Source: Mucilaginibacter myungsuensis
GTDB taxonomy: Bacteria > Bacteroidota > Bacteroidia > Sphingobacteriales > Sphingobacteriaceae
DNA length: 64,000 nt
Direction: 5' to 3'
NCBI RefSeq assembly: GCF_015222005.1
Contig: NZ_JADFFL010000003.1
Coordinates: forward strand, 372,001 to 436,000
Shown in pieces: positions 34,238 to 41,167 of this stretch. The notes under the pieces were generated by a model. That model was not told the origin of the DNA. It ran no database searches and worked only from the letters and a program-made list of their open reading frames with translations. The stretch's first letter is position 1, and every line of letters begins with the position of its first letter. The position numbers and the translations under genes are program-made.

Positions 34238-35041
34238 ATGTCTGCATATCAAAAATTCACCCTGGGTGATCGTATCACCGCGCAACAGCGCGCGTTCTTT
34301 AAAGAAAATGGATTTATACACTTCACAAATTTTATACAGCGCCAAACCGTTGCCGATATCATCCGCTCGTCCGAAGAGGTGCAGCAACATTGGATAGACA
34401 ATGAGGTAGAAAAGGTGAACGGCGTGCCCATTAAGTACGGTAAAGATATCGACGGCAAACCGATAGTACAGCGCTTCGCCTTCATCAATCAGCATAGCTT
34501 ATTACTGTCCGAGTTTACTAAGGACCCGCGTTTTGGCACTTTGTTGGATCTGATCGGTCCCGAGGCCAGGCTTGGGCTGACCGAGAAGGATGGCATGGTG
34601 TTCAACCACTATGTTAACTCGGACGAGAGCAGCTTTACCAAAATGGGCTGGCATACCGACGGCCTGCGCGACATCTTTCACGGCGCTAAGCTTAACCCAA
34701 TGCTGAACGTAGGCATACACCTGAGCGATCAGGTTGCCGAGAACGGTGGCCTAAGGGTTTTGCCCGGCACGCACGAACAGAGTTTATACGGGATGCTTTT
34801 CCGCAAGCGCTATTTTTTGGATCACAAAGCAGATGAACGTGAAATAGCGATCGCCCCCAAAGCGGGCGACCTGACCATCCACGACGGCCGCCTATGGCAC
34901 CGGGTAGCACAGTCGACCCTAACCGGTGAGGCGAGTCGCCGACGGGTGATCTATATCCCCATCATAGCCGGCAAGTACCAGCCCAAACACGCCGACAGCC
35001 CAACGGCTTTTTATCAACGTTTTGCAGGCATCGTTAAATAA
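34238..35041 (+). CDS. Phytanoyl-CoA dioxygenase (PhyH)-like Fe(II)/2-oxoglutarate enzyme
   Basis: The 267 residues carry the metal facial triad H-T-D (in M-G-W-H-T-D-G) near residues 140-142 and a distal His in D-G-R-L-W-H-R-V near 215, followed by an Arg (S-R-R-R) suited to 2-oxoglutarate binding. G-G-L-R-V-L-P-G-T-H is the usual PhyH core. The substrate is unknown; bacterial members hydroxylate lipids, amino acids or natural products. It is the first full gene after the Cys6 leader. Confidence 0.9.
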   Translation: MSAYQKFTLGDRITAQQRAFFKENGFIHFTNFIQRQTVADIIRSSEEVQQHWIDNEVEKVNGVPIKYGKDIDGKPIVQRFAFINQHSLLLSEFTKDPRFGTLLDLIGPEARLGLTEKDGMVFNHYVNSDESSFTKMGWHTDGLRDIFHGAKLNPMLNVGIHLSDQVAENGGLRVLPGTHEQSLYGMLFRKRYFLDHKADEREIAIAPKAGDLTIHDGRLWHRVAQSTLTGEASRRRVIYIPIIAGKYQPKHADSPTAFYQRFAGIVK

Positions 35042-35048
35042 GCGCATT

Positions 35049-35141
35049 ATGTTGATCGCATTACTGGTAACATACCTGATCCGCAAGTGGAAGCAGCGGA
35101 CGGTGGCGGAAGGGATAGTTGAGATCAAGGCTACGGCCTAA
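35049..35141 (+). CDS. Possible 30-aa membrane micropeptide
   Basis: ATG 35049, eight bases after the dioxygenase stop, opens 30 codons to TAA 35139. The first eleven residues are hydrophobic (M-L-I-A-L-L-V-T-Y-L-I), then R-K-W-K-Q-R and an acidic/basic tail. It is too short to judge by coding statistics; position and amphipathic layout are the only support. Confidence 0.3.
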   Translation: MLIALLVTYLIRKWKQRTVAEGIVEIKATA

Positions 35142-35152
35142 CGCCAAAACAA

Positions 35153-35264
35153 AGGGGTGTCATCCTGAGCCCGTCGAATGAGGGAGCGTGGGGCAAGACT
35201 ATGCAAAGTAAGCATAAAGCAGAGGCCACTGCACCATGGTTCGACAGGCTCACCATGACACCCA
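35153..35264. repeat. Palindromic intergenic repeat, family A, copy 4
   Basis: GTGTCATCCTGAGCCCGTCGAA at the left and TTCGACAGGCTCACCATGACAC at the right are inverted with a few mismatches. The centre holds GCAAAGTAAGC and GGGAGCGTGGGGC. It lies between the micropeptide ORF and the tRNA-Cys gene. Confidence 0.8.
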
Positions 35265-35287
35265 CAAAAGAATTTTCCGTAAAAAAC

Positions 35288-35359
35288 GGTGGAGTGGCCG
35301 AGCGGTTAGGCGGGGGTCTGCAAAACCCTTCACGACGGTTCGAACCCGTCCTCACACCT
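35288..35359 (+). tRNA. tRNA-Cys (GCA) with a bulged acceptor stem
   Basis: All arms fold: D-stem GCC/GGC, anticodon stem GGGGT/ACCCT with loop CTGCAAA (anticodon GCA at 35320-35322), T-stem GACGG/CCGTC with loop TTCGAAC. The acceptor GGTGGAG pairs with CTC-CACC only if A35354 is bulged. The discriminator is U35359, as tRNA-Cys requires. CCA is not encoded. The single extra A may be a real variant, a mutation, or a sequence error. No promoter of its own was seen. Confidence 0.88.
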
Positions 35360-35409
35360 CTAAAAATTTTGCTCTCTCTCATAATTTGGTTTATAATTGG
35401 TTGAAAGAC

Positions 35410-35439
35410 GCCCCCTGCCCATCAGGGGGCTCTTTTTTT
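35410..35439 (+). terminator. Strong intrinsic terminator after tRNA-Cys
   Basis: GCCCCCTG (35410-35417), loop CCCAT, CAGGGGGC (35423-35430), then TCTTTTTTT. This is a perfect eight-pair GC stem with a T-run, the first clear terminator after the promoter at 34014. Confidence 0.92.
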
Positions 35440-35448
35440 GGAAAGTTA

Positions 35449-35735
35449 TTTAACCACAAAGGACACAAGAGAGGATGCACAAAGAACACAAAGGCCTTCC
35501 ATCAGACTATAAAAGCTGTTGCCCACGTAAATAACTTTTTAAAGCATTAAGTCATTCTGAACTTGTTTCAGCACCCCACTTGCAAAGCCGACGTGCTAAA
35601 CTGCCCGGCGTGATGGGGTCCCGAAACGAGTTCGGAATGACTTGCGTTTGGTAAAAACGTTAGGAGCACTCTCTCATTTGTGCTCTTTGTGCCTGTAAAG
35701 TATGCAAGTCTTTGTGTACTTTGTGGTTAAAATCT
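35449..35735. repeat. MITE-like element with TTTAACCACAAAG ends and an inserted palindromic repeat
   Basis: The left end TTTAACCACAAAGGACACAA has its inverted copy at the right end, TTTGTGTACTTTGTGGTTAAA. Short CACAAAG/CTTTGTG units continue inward on each side. Inside, 35557-35642 is another palindrome (GTCATTCTGAAC... to ...GTTCGGAATGAC). No transposase or ORF is present. The gap 35440-35742 contains nothing else. Confidence 0.7.
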
Positions 35736-35742
35736 CCAAGCG

Positions 35743-36174
35743 ATGACCATCGAGCAACAGATCCAAGAGTACATATACACCCAACCCTCAGCCAAACGCG
35801 CCGACATGGAAGCCTTACACCAACTCATGCTCCAAATATTGCCCAACGGCAAACTATGGTTCGATAACGGCACTAACGAAGAAGGCAAGGTGGTAACCAA
35901 CCCGACCGTAGGCTATGGCTTGCAAACCTTGCGCTACGCCGACGGCAAGACCAAAGAGTTCTTCCAGATCGGCGTTAGTCCCAACAAGACCGGCATTACC
36001 GTTTACATTTTAGGTATCAATGACAAAAAATACCTGCCGGACACTTACACCGAAACCATCGGCAAAGCCAGCGTGACCGGCTATTGCATCAAATTCAAAA
36101 AACTAAAGGATATCGATACCGCCGTACTCCAAACCGCTATCCGCGACGGCATCAGGATCAGCAGCGAAAAATAA
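35743..36174 (+). CDS. DUF1801 family protein
   Basis: The 143 residues include A-D-M-E-A-L-H-Q-L-M-L-Q-I, F-D-N-G-T-N-E-E-G-K, G-Y-G and F-Q-I-G-V-S-P-N-K-T-G-I-T-V-Y-I-L-G-I, matching DUF1801 (YdhG-like). The closing D-T-A-V-L-Q-T-A-I-R-D-G is typical. Function unknown; proteins of this family often have a frataxin- or CyaY-like alpha-beta fold. Stand-alone gene. Confidence 0.85.
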   Translation: MTIEQQIQEYIYTQPSAKRADMEALHQLMLQILPNGKLWFDNGTNEEGKVVTNPTVGYGLQTLRYADGKTKEFFQIGVSPNKTGITVYILGINDKKYLPDTYTETIGKASVTGYCIKFKKLKDIDTAVLQTAIRDGIRISSEK

Positions 36175-36198
36175 TTTTGTACCGAAGCATCAACAAAA

Positions 36199-36229
36199 TT
36201 TTGCATTCGATCAATTTATCGTAATATTG
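36199..36229 (+). promoter_or_regulatory. Probable promoter of the ars unit
   Basis: TTTTG at 36199-36203 and TAATATTG at 36222-36229 are 18 bases apart, close to the Bacteroidota consensus. The -7 box lies entirely inside the ArsR operator, so repressor binding would block the polymerase. Confidence 0.5.
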
Positions 36230-36233
36230 CGAT
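36218..36233. promoter_or_regulatory. ArsR operator 1 (upstream of arsR)
   Basis: ATCGTAATATTGCGAT is an imperfect palindrome of the ATCG-N8-CGAT type used by ArsR/SmtB repressors. It ends seven bases before the arsR start. Its exact reverse complement occurs at 36589-36604. Confidence 0.75.
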
Positions 36234-36240
36234 ACAATTT

Positions 36241-36570
36241 ATGGGGACCACGAAAACAGAGATATTCACCGCCGAGCAGAACCGCCTGGCCAAACAGCTA
36301 AAGGCGATAGCCCACCCGGCCAGGATAGCGATACTGCAAGAGCTGATCCGTGCCGAGGCTTGCATCTGCGGCGAGCTGGTGTCGGAGTTCGGGTTGGCGC
36401 AGGCGACCATCTCCCAGCATCTGAAAGAATTAAAAAATGCCGGACTGATCCAGGGTAATATCGAGGGCACCAGCGTATGCTACTGCATCGAACCTAGGGC
36501 CTGGAAAAAGTTGCAAAAAGAGATGAGCAAACTTTTTGCATCCTACACCGATCGCGATAACTGTTGCTAA
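36241..36570 (+). CDS. arsR: ArsR/SmtB-family metalloregulatory repressor
   Basis: The 109-residue winged helix has Q-L-K-A-I-A-H-P-A-R-I-A-I-L-Q-E-L-I near the start, the sensor helix E-A-C-I-C-G-E-L-V (C-x-C, near residues 41-43) and recognition helix A-Q-A-T-I-S-Q-H-L-K-E-L. It ends D-N-C-C, giving extra thiols for As(III)/Sb(III). It should repress the operon until arsenite binds. The operator overlaps its own promoter. Confidence 0.93.
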   Translation: MGTTKTEIFTAEQNRLAKQLKAIAHPARIAILQELIRAEACICGELVSEFGLAQATISQHLKELKNAGLIQGNIEGTSVCYCIEPRAWKKLQKEMSKLFASYTDRDNCC

Positions 36571-36588
36571 AAAAATTTGAGACAAATA

Positions 36589-36604
36589 ATCGCAATATTA
36601 CGAT
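36589..36604. promoter_or_regulatory. ArsR operator 2 (between arsR and DUF6428 gene)
   Basis: ATCGCAATATTACGAT is the exact reverse complement of operator 1 and is followed by the same ACAA. It starts 18 bases after the arsR stop and ends 20 before the next start, so the repressor may act at two places in the unit. Confidence 0.75.
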
Positions 36605-36624
36605 ACAACTTAATTACAAACGCA

Positions 36625-37137
36625 ATGAAATGGCAAAATTTTAAAGAAAAACTGCAAAATAGCAGCACTTTTCACCTCCAATTTCAATACGCCGACAGCA
36701 AGCTTGTCGACCCGTCGTTCCACATTACCGAGATCAAACAAGCGCCCATCACATCGGTAGATTGCGGCGGCGTAATGAACAAATGGACCGAGATAATCAT
36801 CCAACTTTACGAACCTGAAATACGCGAGCAAGACCGCTCCATGACGGTGAATAAAGCGCTATCGATAATTGAATTGGTAGAGCGTTCACTGCCCTTGGAC
36901 CCCGATGCGGAGGTGAAAATAGAGTTCGGCAATGCCACATTCGATACCCGTCAAATGCTGCCATCGGATATCACAGTCGACGGTGATAATTTGCTGATCG
37001 ATCTTCGCCCGGACGCTGTACAATGCAAAGCCAACGAGCGTGGCGGCAGTTGCGGACCATCGGCCAAACCAAAGATCCAATTAATAAATTTAGCTGTGGA
37101 TGGTAACTCTTGCACGCCAGGTGGTGGGTGCTGTTAA
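36625..37137 (+). CDS. DUF6428 family protein of the arsenic unit
   Basis: ATG 36625 (M-K-W-Q-N-F-K-E-K-L) is preferred over a longer frame from 36577 that would cross operator 2. The 170 residues contain T-S-V-D-C-G-G, W-T-E-I-I-I-Q-L, and end P-G-G-G-C-C. I recognise it as the DUF6428 family found between arsR and arsC in Bacteroidota. Its reaction is unknown. The vicinal Cys at the C-terminus, like that of ArsR, suggests arsenite binding or delivery. Confidence 0.8.
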   Translation: MKWQNFKEKLQNSSTFHLQFQYADSKLVDPSFHITEIKQAPITSVDCGGVMNKWTEIIIQLYEPEIREQDRSMTVNKALSIIELVERSLPLDPDAEVKIEFGNATFDTRQMLPSDITVDGDNLLIDLRPDAVQCKANERGGSCGPSAKPKIQLINLAVDGNSCTPGGGCC

Positions 37138-37152
37138 TTGTATCGTAACAAT
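37137..37152. promoter_or_regulatory. Possible ArsR half-site before arsC
   Basis: ATTGT-ATCGTA-ACAAT forms an inverted repeat across the DUF6428 stop and the arsC start and contains TATCGTAA as in operator 1. It lacks the second CGAT half, so binding would be weaker or absent. Confidence 0.3.
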
Positions 37153-37573
37153 GAAGAACATTTTAGTACTCTGCACCGGCAACAGTTGCCGCAGCCAGAT
37201 AGCCGAGGGCTACTTACGCCATTTTGCCGGCGATAAAGCCAATATTTACAGCGCAGGTATCGAGACGCACGGCGTTAACCCAAGGGCGATAGAGATCATG
37301 AAGCGGGACGGGATAGACATATCGCAACACACATCAAACAATGTAAATGAGTATGCCGGTATCCTCTTCGATTTTGTGATAACAGTATGCGATAACGCTA
37401 AGGAGAGTTGCCCCTACTTCCCTACACAGGCGGTAAAATTGCACTATAACTTCCCGGATCCGGCCAAAGCGCAAGGCACCGAAGAGCAGATCATGGAACA
37501 ATTTCGCGAGGTGCGCGAGATGATCCGAAAGTACGTACAGAACTTTGTGAATGAGAATTTGAGAGATGTTTAG
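37151..37573 (+). CDS. arsC: Arsenate reductase, thioredoxin-coupled (low-MW phosphatase fold)
   Basis: ATG 37151 gives 140 residues. The P-loop C8-T-G-N-S-C-R14 binds arsenate, and C80 and C87 in V-C-D-N-A-K-E-S-C-P form the relay disulfide of the pI258 type. F-P-D-P-A carries the general acid (D103). It reduces arsenate to arsenite with thioredoxin. No arsenite exporter (ArsB/Acr3) is in the window. The 3' end overlaps the convergent regulator by four bases. Confidence 0.93.
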   Translation: MKNILVLCTGNSCRSQIAEGYLRHFAGDKANIYSAGIETHGVNPRAIEIMKRDGIDISQHTSNNVNEYAGILFDFVITVCDNAKESCPYFPTQAVKLHYNFPDPAKAQGTEEQIMEQFREVREMIRKYVQNFVNENLRDV

Positions 37574-38466
37574 ACGGCTACGCCAACCTCTAACCTGAAA
37601 CCCTTTCCGTGGATATTCACCAGTTTCACAGCGGGGTCGGCCTCTAATTTCTTGCGTAGTTTAGAGATAAAAACATCCAGGCTGCGGCCAACGATCACGC
37701 CTTCATCCTCCCATAATTCCTTTTGCAAGCGGGCACGGGGGATGATCTCGCCCTGTTCGGACGCGAAGATGCAGAGCAGTTTGGTTTCTTTAACGGTCAG
37801 GTCGATAACATCACCGTTGTTGATCAGGTGACGATTGTTGATATAGAATTGAAAGGTGCCGATGGCGATGTTTTCATTGGCATTAGGGCTTTCAGTGATA
37901 GCCGCACCCATTTGAGCACTCTGCTTAGGTCGACGGTATAAAAGCAAGCCAATGAAAGCCAAAACCGGCAATCCGCCTATCAGGTAGCTTTTTTGCATGG
38001 TCGTCATACCACGTTCTTTAAAAAGGATGTTCACTTTGTAGCTATCCTTAGGCTGGATACGGCCAGAACAGGCCCTGGTGCTATCCTTCTCAGACCTTAA
38101 CATAGAGTAACCAAAAACTACCCCAGGCATCTTAGAACTTAACACGCTTACTACATAATCGCCTGGTGATCGGTAGGCAGCCAGTTCGCTATCCACGATC
38201 TTAGCCAGCGTATCTGCCTCAAAACTAAGCTGGCGTTCAAAACGGATCTGGAATTCGTTCTCCCCTACCTGAACGATAGGCAACACCCGCGATGTACTGT
38301 CGCCTGCTTTCAACAACAGTTGATGACCGATCTTTCGCAACATCATCTCTTGTTTGGCCAGTGCAAATTTATCATTGTCTTGCTCACTCACCGCAAATGC
38401 GCAAAACAGCACCACAAAAACGATGGCGGCTGCGGCGGTGAGGTATTTAAGCTTAGAGATGTTCAT
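37570..38466 (-). CDS. Transmembrane one-component regulator with C-terminal winged helix
   Basis: A hydrophobic N-terminal segment (about 8-27), a 130-residue outside domain, a second helix (I-G-G-L-P-V-L-A-F-I-G-L-L-L-Y, about 163-178) and a cytoplasmic OmpR-type winged helix (about 205-298; D-V-F-I-S-K-L-R-K-K-L, then G-K-G-F-R-L) are visible. There is no receiver or kinase domain. The topology is that of a ToxR-like sensor turned end for end. The signal and targets are unknown. Confidence 0.85.
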   Translation of the reverse strand: MNISKLKYLTAAAAIVFVVLFCAFAVSEQDNDKFALAKQEMMLRKIGHQLLLKAGDSTSRVLPIVQVGENEFQIRFERQLSFEADTLAKIVDSELAAYRSPGDYVVSVLSSKMPGVVFGYSMLRSEKDSTRACSGRIQPKDSYKVNILFKERGMTTMQKSYLIGGLPVLAFIGLLLYRRPKQSAQMGAAITESPNANENIAIGTFQFYINNRHLINNGDVIDLTVKETKLLCIFASEQGEIIPRARLQKELWEDEGVIVGRSLDVFISKLRKKLEADPAVKLVNIHGKGFRLEVGVAV

Positions 38467-38678
38467 AAATTGGAGAATTACAAAAGTAAAGTTATTAATT
38501 ATTCATTTAAAAGAAGATACAAGCACGCCCTAACTTCAATTGTAGTTCATTACACACAAAAAAGTGCTTTTCTATAAAAAATAACTATTTTTAAACCATC
38601 GGACCGGGTAGGTGTTACGTTGATGGGATATTGACGCAAAAGCAAGCTTATCAACCGTAAACATCTACTAAAGGAAAA

Positions 38679-39008
38679 ATGGTAAAGTTATTTCTCGGCG
38701 GGTTTCCGCTCGAAGCGAATGAATTGGAATTGGTGCAGATGGTAAGCCCGTATTGCACTGTAGTAACGATCAAGATCGTTCGCGACAAAAAGACAAGGAT
38801 CTGCAAAGGCTATGCCTTTTTAGAGATAGAGACCGAACAGGGCGCTAAACTGGCCGTTGAAGAACTTGACGGTGCCATGTACAAAGGCCGCGAACTAAAA
38901 GTGGCCATAGTTGAAGATAAGCCGGCTGCGCCTCCACCGCGCTATGCAAGGGTAATGCCCCGCGCCCCATTTGATCCGGAGAAAAAAAGGAGACCACGAA
39001 AAATATAA
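38679..39008 (+). CDS. RNA-recognition-motif (RRM) protein
   Basis: Single RRM of about 75 residues followed by a proline/arginine tail. RNP2 is K-L-F-L-G-G-F near residue 3 and RNP1 is K-G-Y-A-F-L-E-I near residue 48. Bacterial RRM proteins of this size bind single-stranded RNA and are often cold- or stress-linked. A very strong terminator follows. Confidence 0.93.
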   Translation: MVKLFLGGFPLEANELELVQMVSPYCTVVTIKIVRDKKTRICKGYAFLEIETEQGAKLAVEELDGAMYKGRELKVAIVEDKPAAPPPRYARVMPRAPFDPEKKRRPRKI

Positions 39009-39009
39009 T

Positions 39010-39048
39010 ACAAAAAAGGTCCTGCTGATGAAGCAGGACCTTTTTTGT
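39010..39048 (+). terminator. Terminator of the RRM gene
   Basis: ACAAAAAAGGTCCTGCT (39010-39026) pairs perfectly with AGCAGGACCTTTTTTGT (39032-39048) around GATGA. The A/T ends allow use in either direction. Confidence 0.92.
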
Positions 39049-39160
39049 TGGTATTAGAAATAGGTGTGAGTTTTTTCTTTGCAGGCTGTCGCGACTCAAG
39101 ACGCTGTGCAAGTTTGCACGGTAACAATAGCGTATTATTGACCTATGAAGACCGACAAAA

Positions 39161-39199
39161 ACGAACAAGGCCCGATCGGTTTGATCTGGCCTTGTTCGT
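39161..39199 (-). terminator. Terminator of the PRC-barrel gene
   Basis: ACGAACAAGGCC (39161-39172) pairs perfectly with GGCCTTGTTCGT (39188-39199). Read on the minus strand it starts just at the PRC-barrel stop codon and is followed by TTTT. Confidence 0.85.
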
Positions 39200-39811
39200 T
39201 TAAACATTATCTTGTTTGCGGTTTATCCGCTCTATTATCCGGCTCACACGCTGCGCTCTCGCGGCTTCATCTTCCGGATCCTCTTCAGTAACATCGGTCA
39301 GTTCGGTATCCTCCGTTCCTTCGGCGAGCACAGCCCCGCGGTTATAAAATTTATCTTCATCAAAATGCTGGTGCTGATAAAATTGCGGGTGCTCATACGG
39401 CGCGGTGCTGCCGCTATCGTCAAAGATGTTCCTTACATCTACTTCATATTCCGGGCCGAAAGTTTCGGCATCGTACTCCGGCAAGCCTGATAGTATCGTA
39501 GCGCTGTCTATTGGCAGTACTACATCGTCATCATTGGGGTGCAACGTAGCAACACCGATCGGCACCAATACCCGTTTGTCATCGCCTAATACGTCCAAGC
39601 CGTTGGCTTGCAATTCCAGTACTATGTAACGCACTTTCCGGGCTTGGGCGTCAAACAGCAGGTCATCAACCTCACCTATCTTATCACCCTGCTGATTGAA
39701 CACACCCCACCCGGTAATATCAGGTTCGCCGTCTTTAATTTCGTAGTCACTGTTGCTTAGCTCTTCTAAGCCCTGGTAAACATTATCGTTTTCTTGATCT
39801 TCAAAAGCCAT
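39200..39811 (-). CDS. PRC-barrel domain protein
   Basis: The 203 residues carry a PRC-barrel: D-I-T-G-W-G-V-F-N-Q-Q-G-D-K-I-G-E-V-D-D-L near 33-53 and K-V-R-Y-I-V-L-E-L near 63. An acidic second half ends with R-V-S-R-I-I-E-R-I-N-R. PRC-barrel proteins are small stress-related adaptors, often next to OmpA or general-stress genes, as here. Cytoplasmic, no signal peptide. Confidence 0.85.
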   Translation of the reverse strand: MAFEDQENDNVYQGLEELSNSDYEIKDGEPDITGWGVFNQQGDKIGEVDDLLFDAQARKVRYIVLELQANGLDVLGDDKRVLVPIGVATLHPNDDDVVLPIDSATILSGLPEYDAETFGPEYEVDVRNIFDDSGSTAPYEHPQFYQHQHFDEDKFYNRGAVLAEGTEDTELTDVTEEDPEDEAARAQRVSRIIERINRKQDNV

Positions 39812-39832
39812 CGTTGTAGTATTTAAAGGTTA

Positions 39833-40465
39833 TTATTTATTAGGGAAAGCTACAATAGAAACATTCCGGTTCTGCTCGCGGCCACTTTCGGTAGCATTGG
39901 TAGCTACCGGTTTTGATTCGCCCAAAGAATGGATAGTAACGTTGTTGGCATCTATGCCACCATCGCTGATCAGCCAGTTCTTTACCGCGTCGGCGCGTTC
40001 GGCACCTAAGGCCTTGTTGTGGCCAGCTGTACCTGTTGAATCGGTACTGCCGAATACGCCGATCTGTGCGCCCTTAAAACGTTTATTCAGTGAGGCCACG
40101 ATCTGCTTCAGCTTAGCCGACGCATCACCCTGCAAGGCATTGGCATCAGTGTCGAACAGGATGTTCTCGCCAAGGGTGTAAATGGTGTACTGGTCGTTGC
40201 CGCTCACCGCGATACCCGGATCGGTCACATCTTCATCAACTACTTTTGCAGCGTTAAAGTCTACGCTGTTCCAGTCAGGCGTTGTAGCCGCGATAGTTTT
40301 GGTAGTATCGCTGGTTGTAGACGTTGAATCGGTCGTCGACGTAGTCGAGTTGTCGTTGTTACAACCTTTAAAAAGGAACATTAAAATTGCCAGCGCAACT
40401 ATCGCTAACAAAAGCCAAAGCCACCATGGGTTGGAGCGTTTGGGTTGAACATCTAATTCTGCCAT
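39833..40465 (-). CDS. OmpA-family peptidoglycan-associated protein
   Basis: A single N-terminal helix (W-W-L-W-L-L-L-A-I-V-A-L-A-I-L-M, about 13-30) is followed by a Ser/Thr/Asp-rich linker and an OmpA C-terminal domain (about 95-210). The peptidoglycan-binding motif R-A-D-A-V-K-N-W-L and S-K-P-V-A-T-N-A-T-E-S-G-R-E-Q-N-R-N-V are clear. Inner-membrane-anchored and reaching the wall. It is transcribed towards the PRC-barrel gene after 21 bases, likely one unit. Confidence 0.9.
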   Translation of the reverse strand: MAELDVQPKRSNPWWLWLLLAIVALAILMFLFKGCNNDNSTTSTTDSTSTTSDTTKTIAATTPDWNSVDFNAAKVVDEDVTDPGIAVSGNDQYTIYTLGENILFDTDANALQGDASAKLKQIVASLNKRFKGAQIGVFGSTDSTGTAGHNKALGAERADAVKNWLISDGGIDANNVTIHSLGESKPVATNATESGREQNRNVSIVAFPNK

Positions 40466-40629
40466 TGTTTTTAGGTTAAATGATTAATTTGTTTAATAAA
40501 ATATTTCCTTATGTGAAATATTGTATCGATACAACTTGACAGATGAGAATATGTTTCGGTCGCGACAGAATATAAAATGTGGCGTAGAATTTGACATTTG
40601 ATCACCTAACACAGGGACCAATATCCCAC

Positions 40630-40666
40630 AAAAAAGCCGGCAACTCCAAACGGTGCTGCCGGCTTT
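40630..40666 (-). terminator. Terminator of the tsdA-dsrE unit
   Basis: AAAGCCGGCA (40633-40642) and TGCCGGCTTT (40657-40666) pair perfectly. On the minus strand the stem is followed by six T (40635-40630). It lies 20 bases after the DsrE-like stop. Confidence 0.85.
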
Positions 40667-40685
40667 CGATAAAGTGTGGCCACCC

Positions 40686-41138
40686 TTACGGATGTATCGT
40701 CGCCCAGCCCTGCGCGTTGCGGATGATGATCTCGCCATTGCCACTTGGTACGTAGCTAATGAATGGGAACAACGTGGCGGTATCTATCTTACGTTCGCGG
40801 ATGGTATTGCTGCATTGGGCCAAGATCACGCCTTTCTTTTGCAGCATTAGTAAGGTCTCTTCGTAACCTGCTGTTTTTTCAAAAACGGTGTAGCCCGCAC
40901 CGAAGGCTACCAACTCTATCTCTACCTTGCCCTTAATACGCTCGTCCTCTAGAGCATTATTGATGTTGCGTAATGTGCCTTTGATCTTGTCGGGATTAGC
41001 ATCGTTCAGATAGTAAAGGGCTTTGTATTTTGGGAGCGTTGCCTCGGCGCCTTTAAAGGTTGGGGTAGTTTGGGCTAATGCCGGGCTGACCACTGCTACC
41101 AAAGCGGCTAAAAATAAGACCCTGAATAATTTTTGCAT
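40686..41138 (-). CDS. Secreted DsrE-like sulfur-relay protein
   Basis: A signal peptide (M-Q-K-L-F-R-V-L-F-L, to A-L-A-Q) precedes a DsrE-fold domain of about 125 residues: K-A-L-Y-Y-L-N near 39, I-E-L-V-A-F-G-A-G-Y near 74 and a candidate sulfur-carrying C109 in L-A-Q-C-S-N-T-I. It follows the thiosulfate-dehydrogenase-like cytochrome on the same strand by 29 bases. Inference: it takes or delivers sulfur for that enzyme in the periplasm. Confidence 0.75.
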   Translation of the reverse strand: MQKLFRVLFLAALVAVVSPALAQTTPTFKGAEATLPKYKALYYLNDANPDKIKGTLRNINNALEDERIKGKVEIELVAFGAGYTVFEKTAGYEETLLMLQKKGVILAQCSNTIRERKIDTATLFPFISYVPSGNGEIIIRNAQGWATIHP

Positions 41139-41167
41139 GATATCTGTTTTTAGTGTTTGTTCTTGTT

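Noticed and set aside
35236-35550. A 104-codon ORF across the tRNA region
   Set aside because: It overlaps the tRNA, the terminator and two repeats, so coding use is very unlikely.
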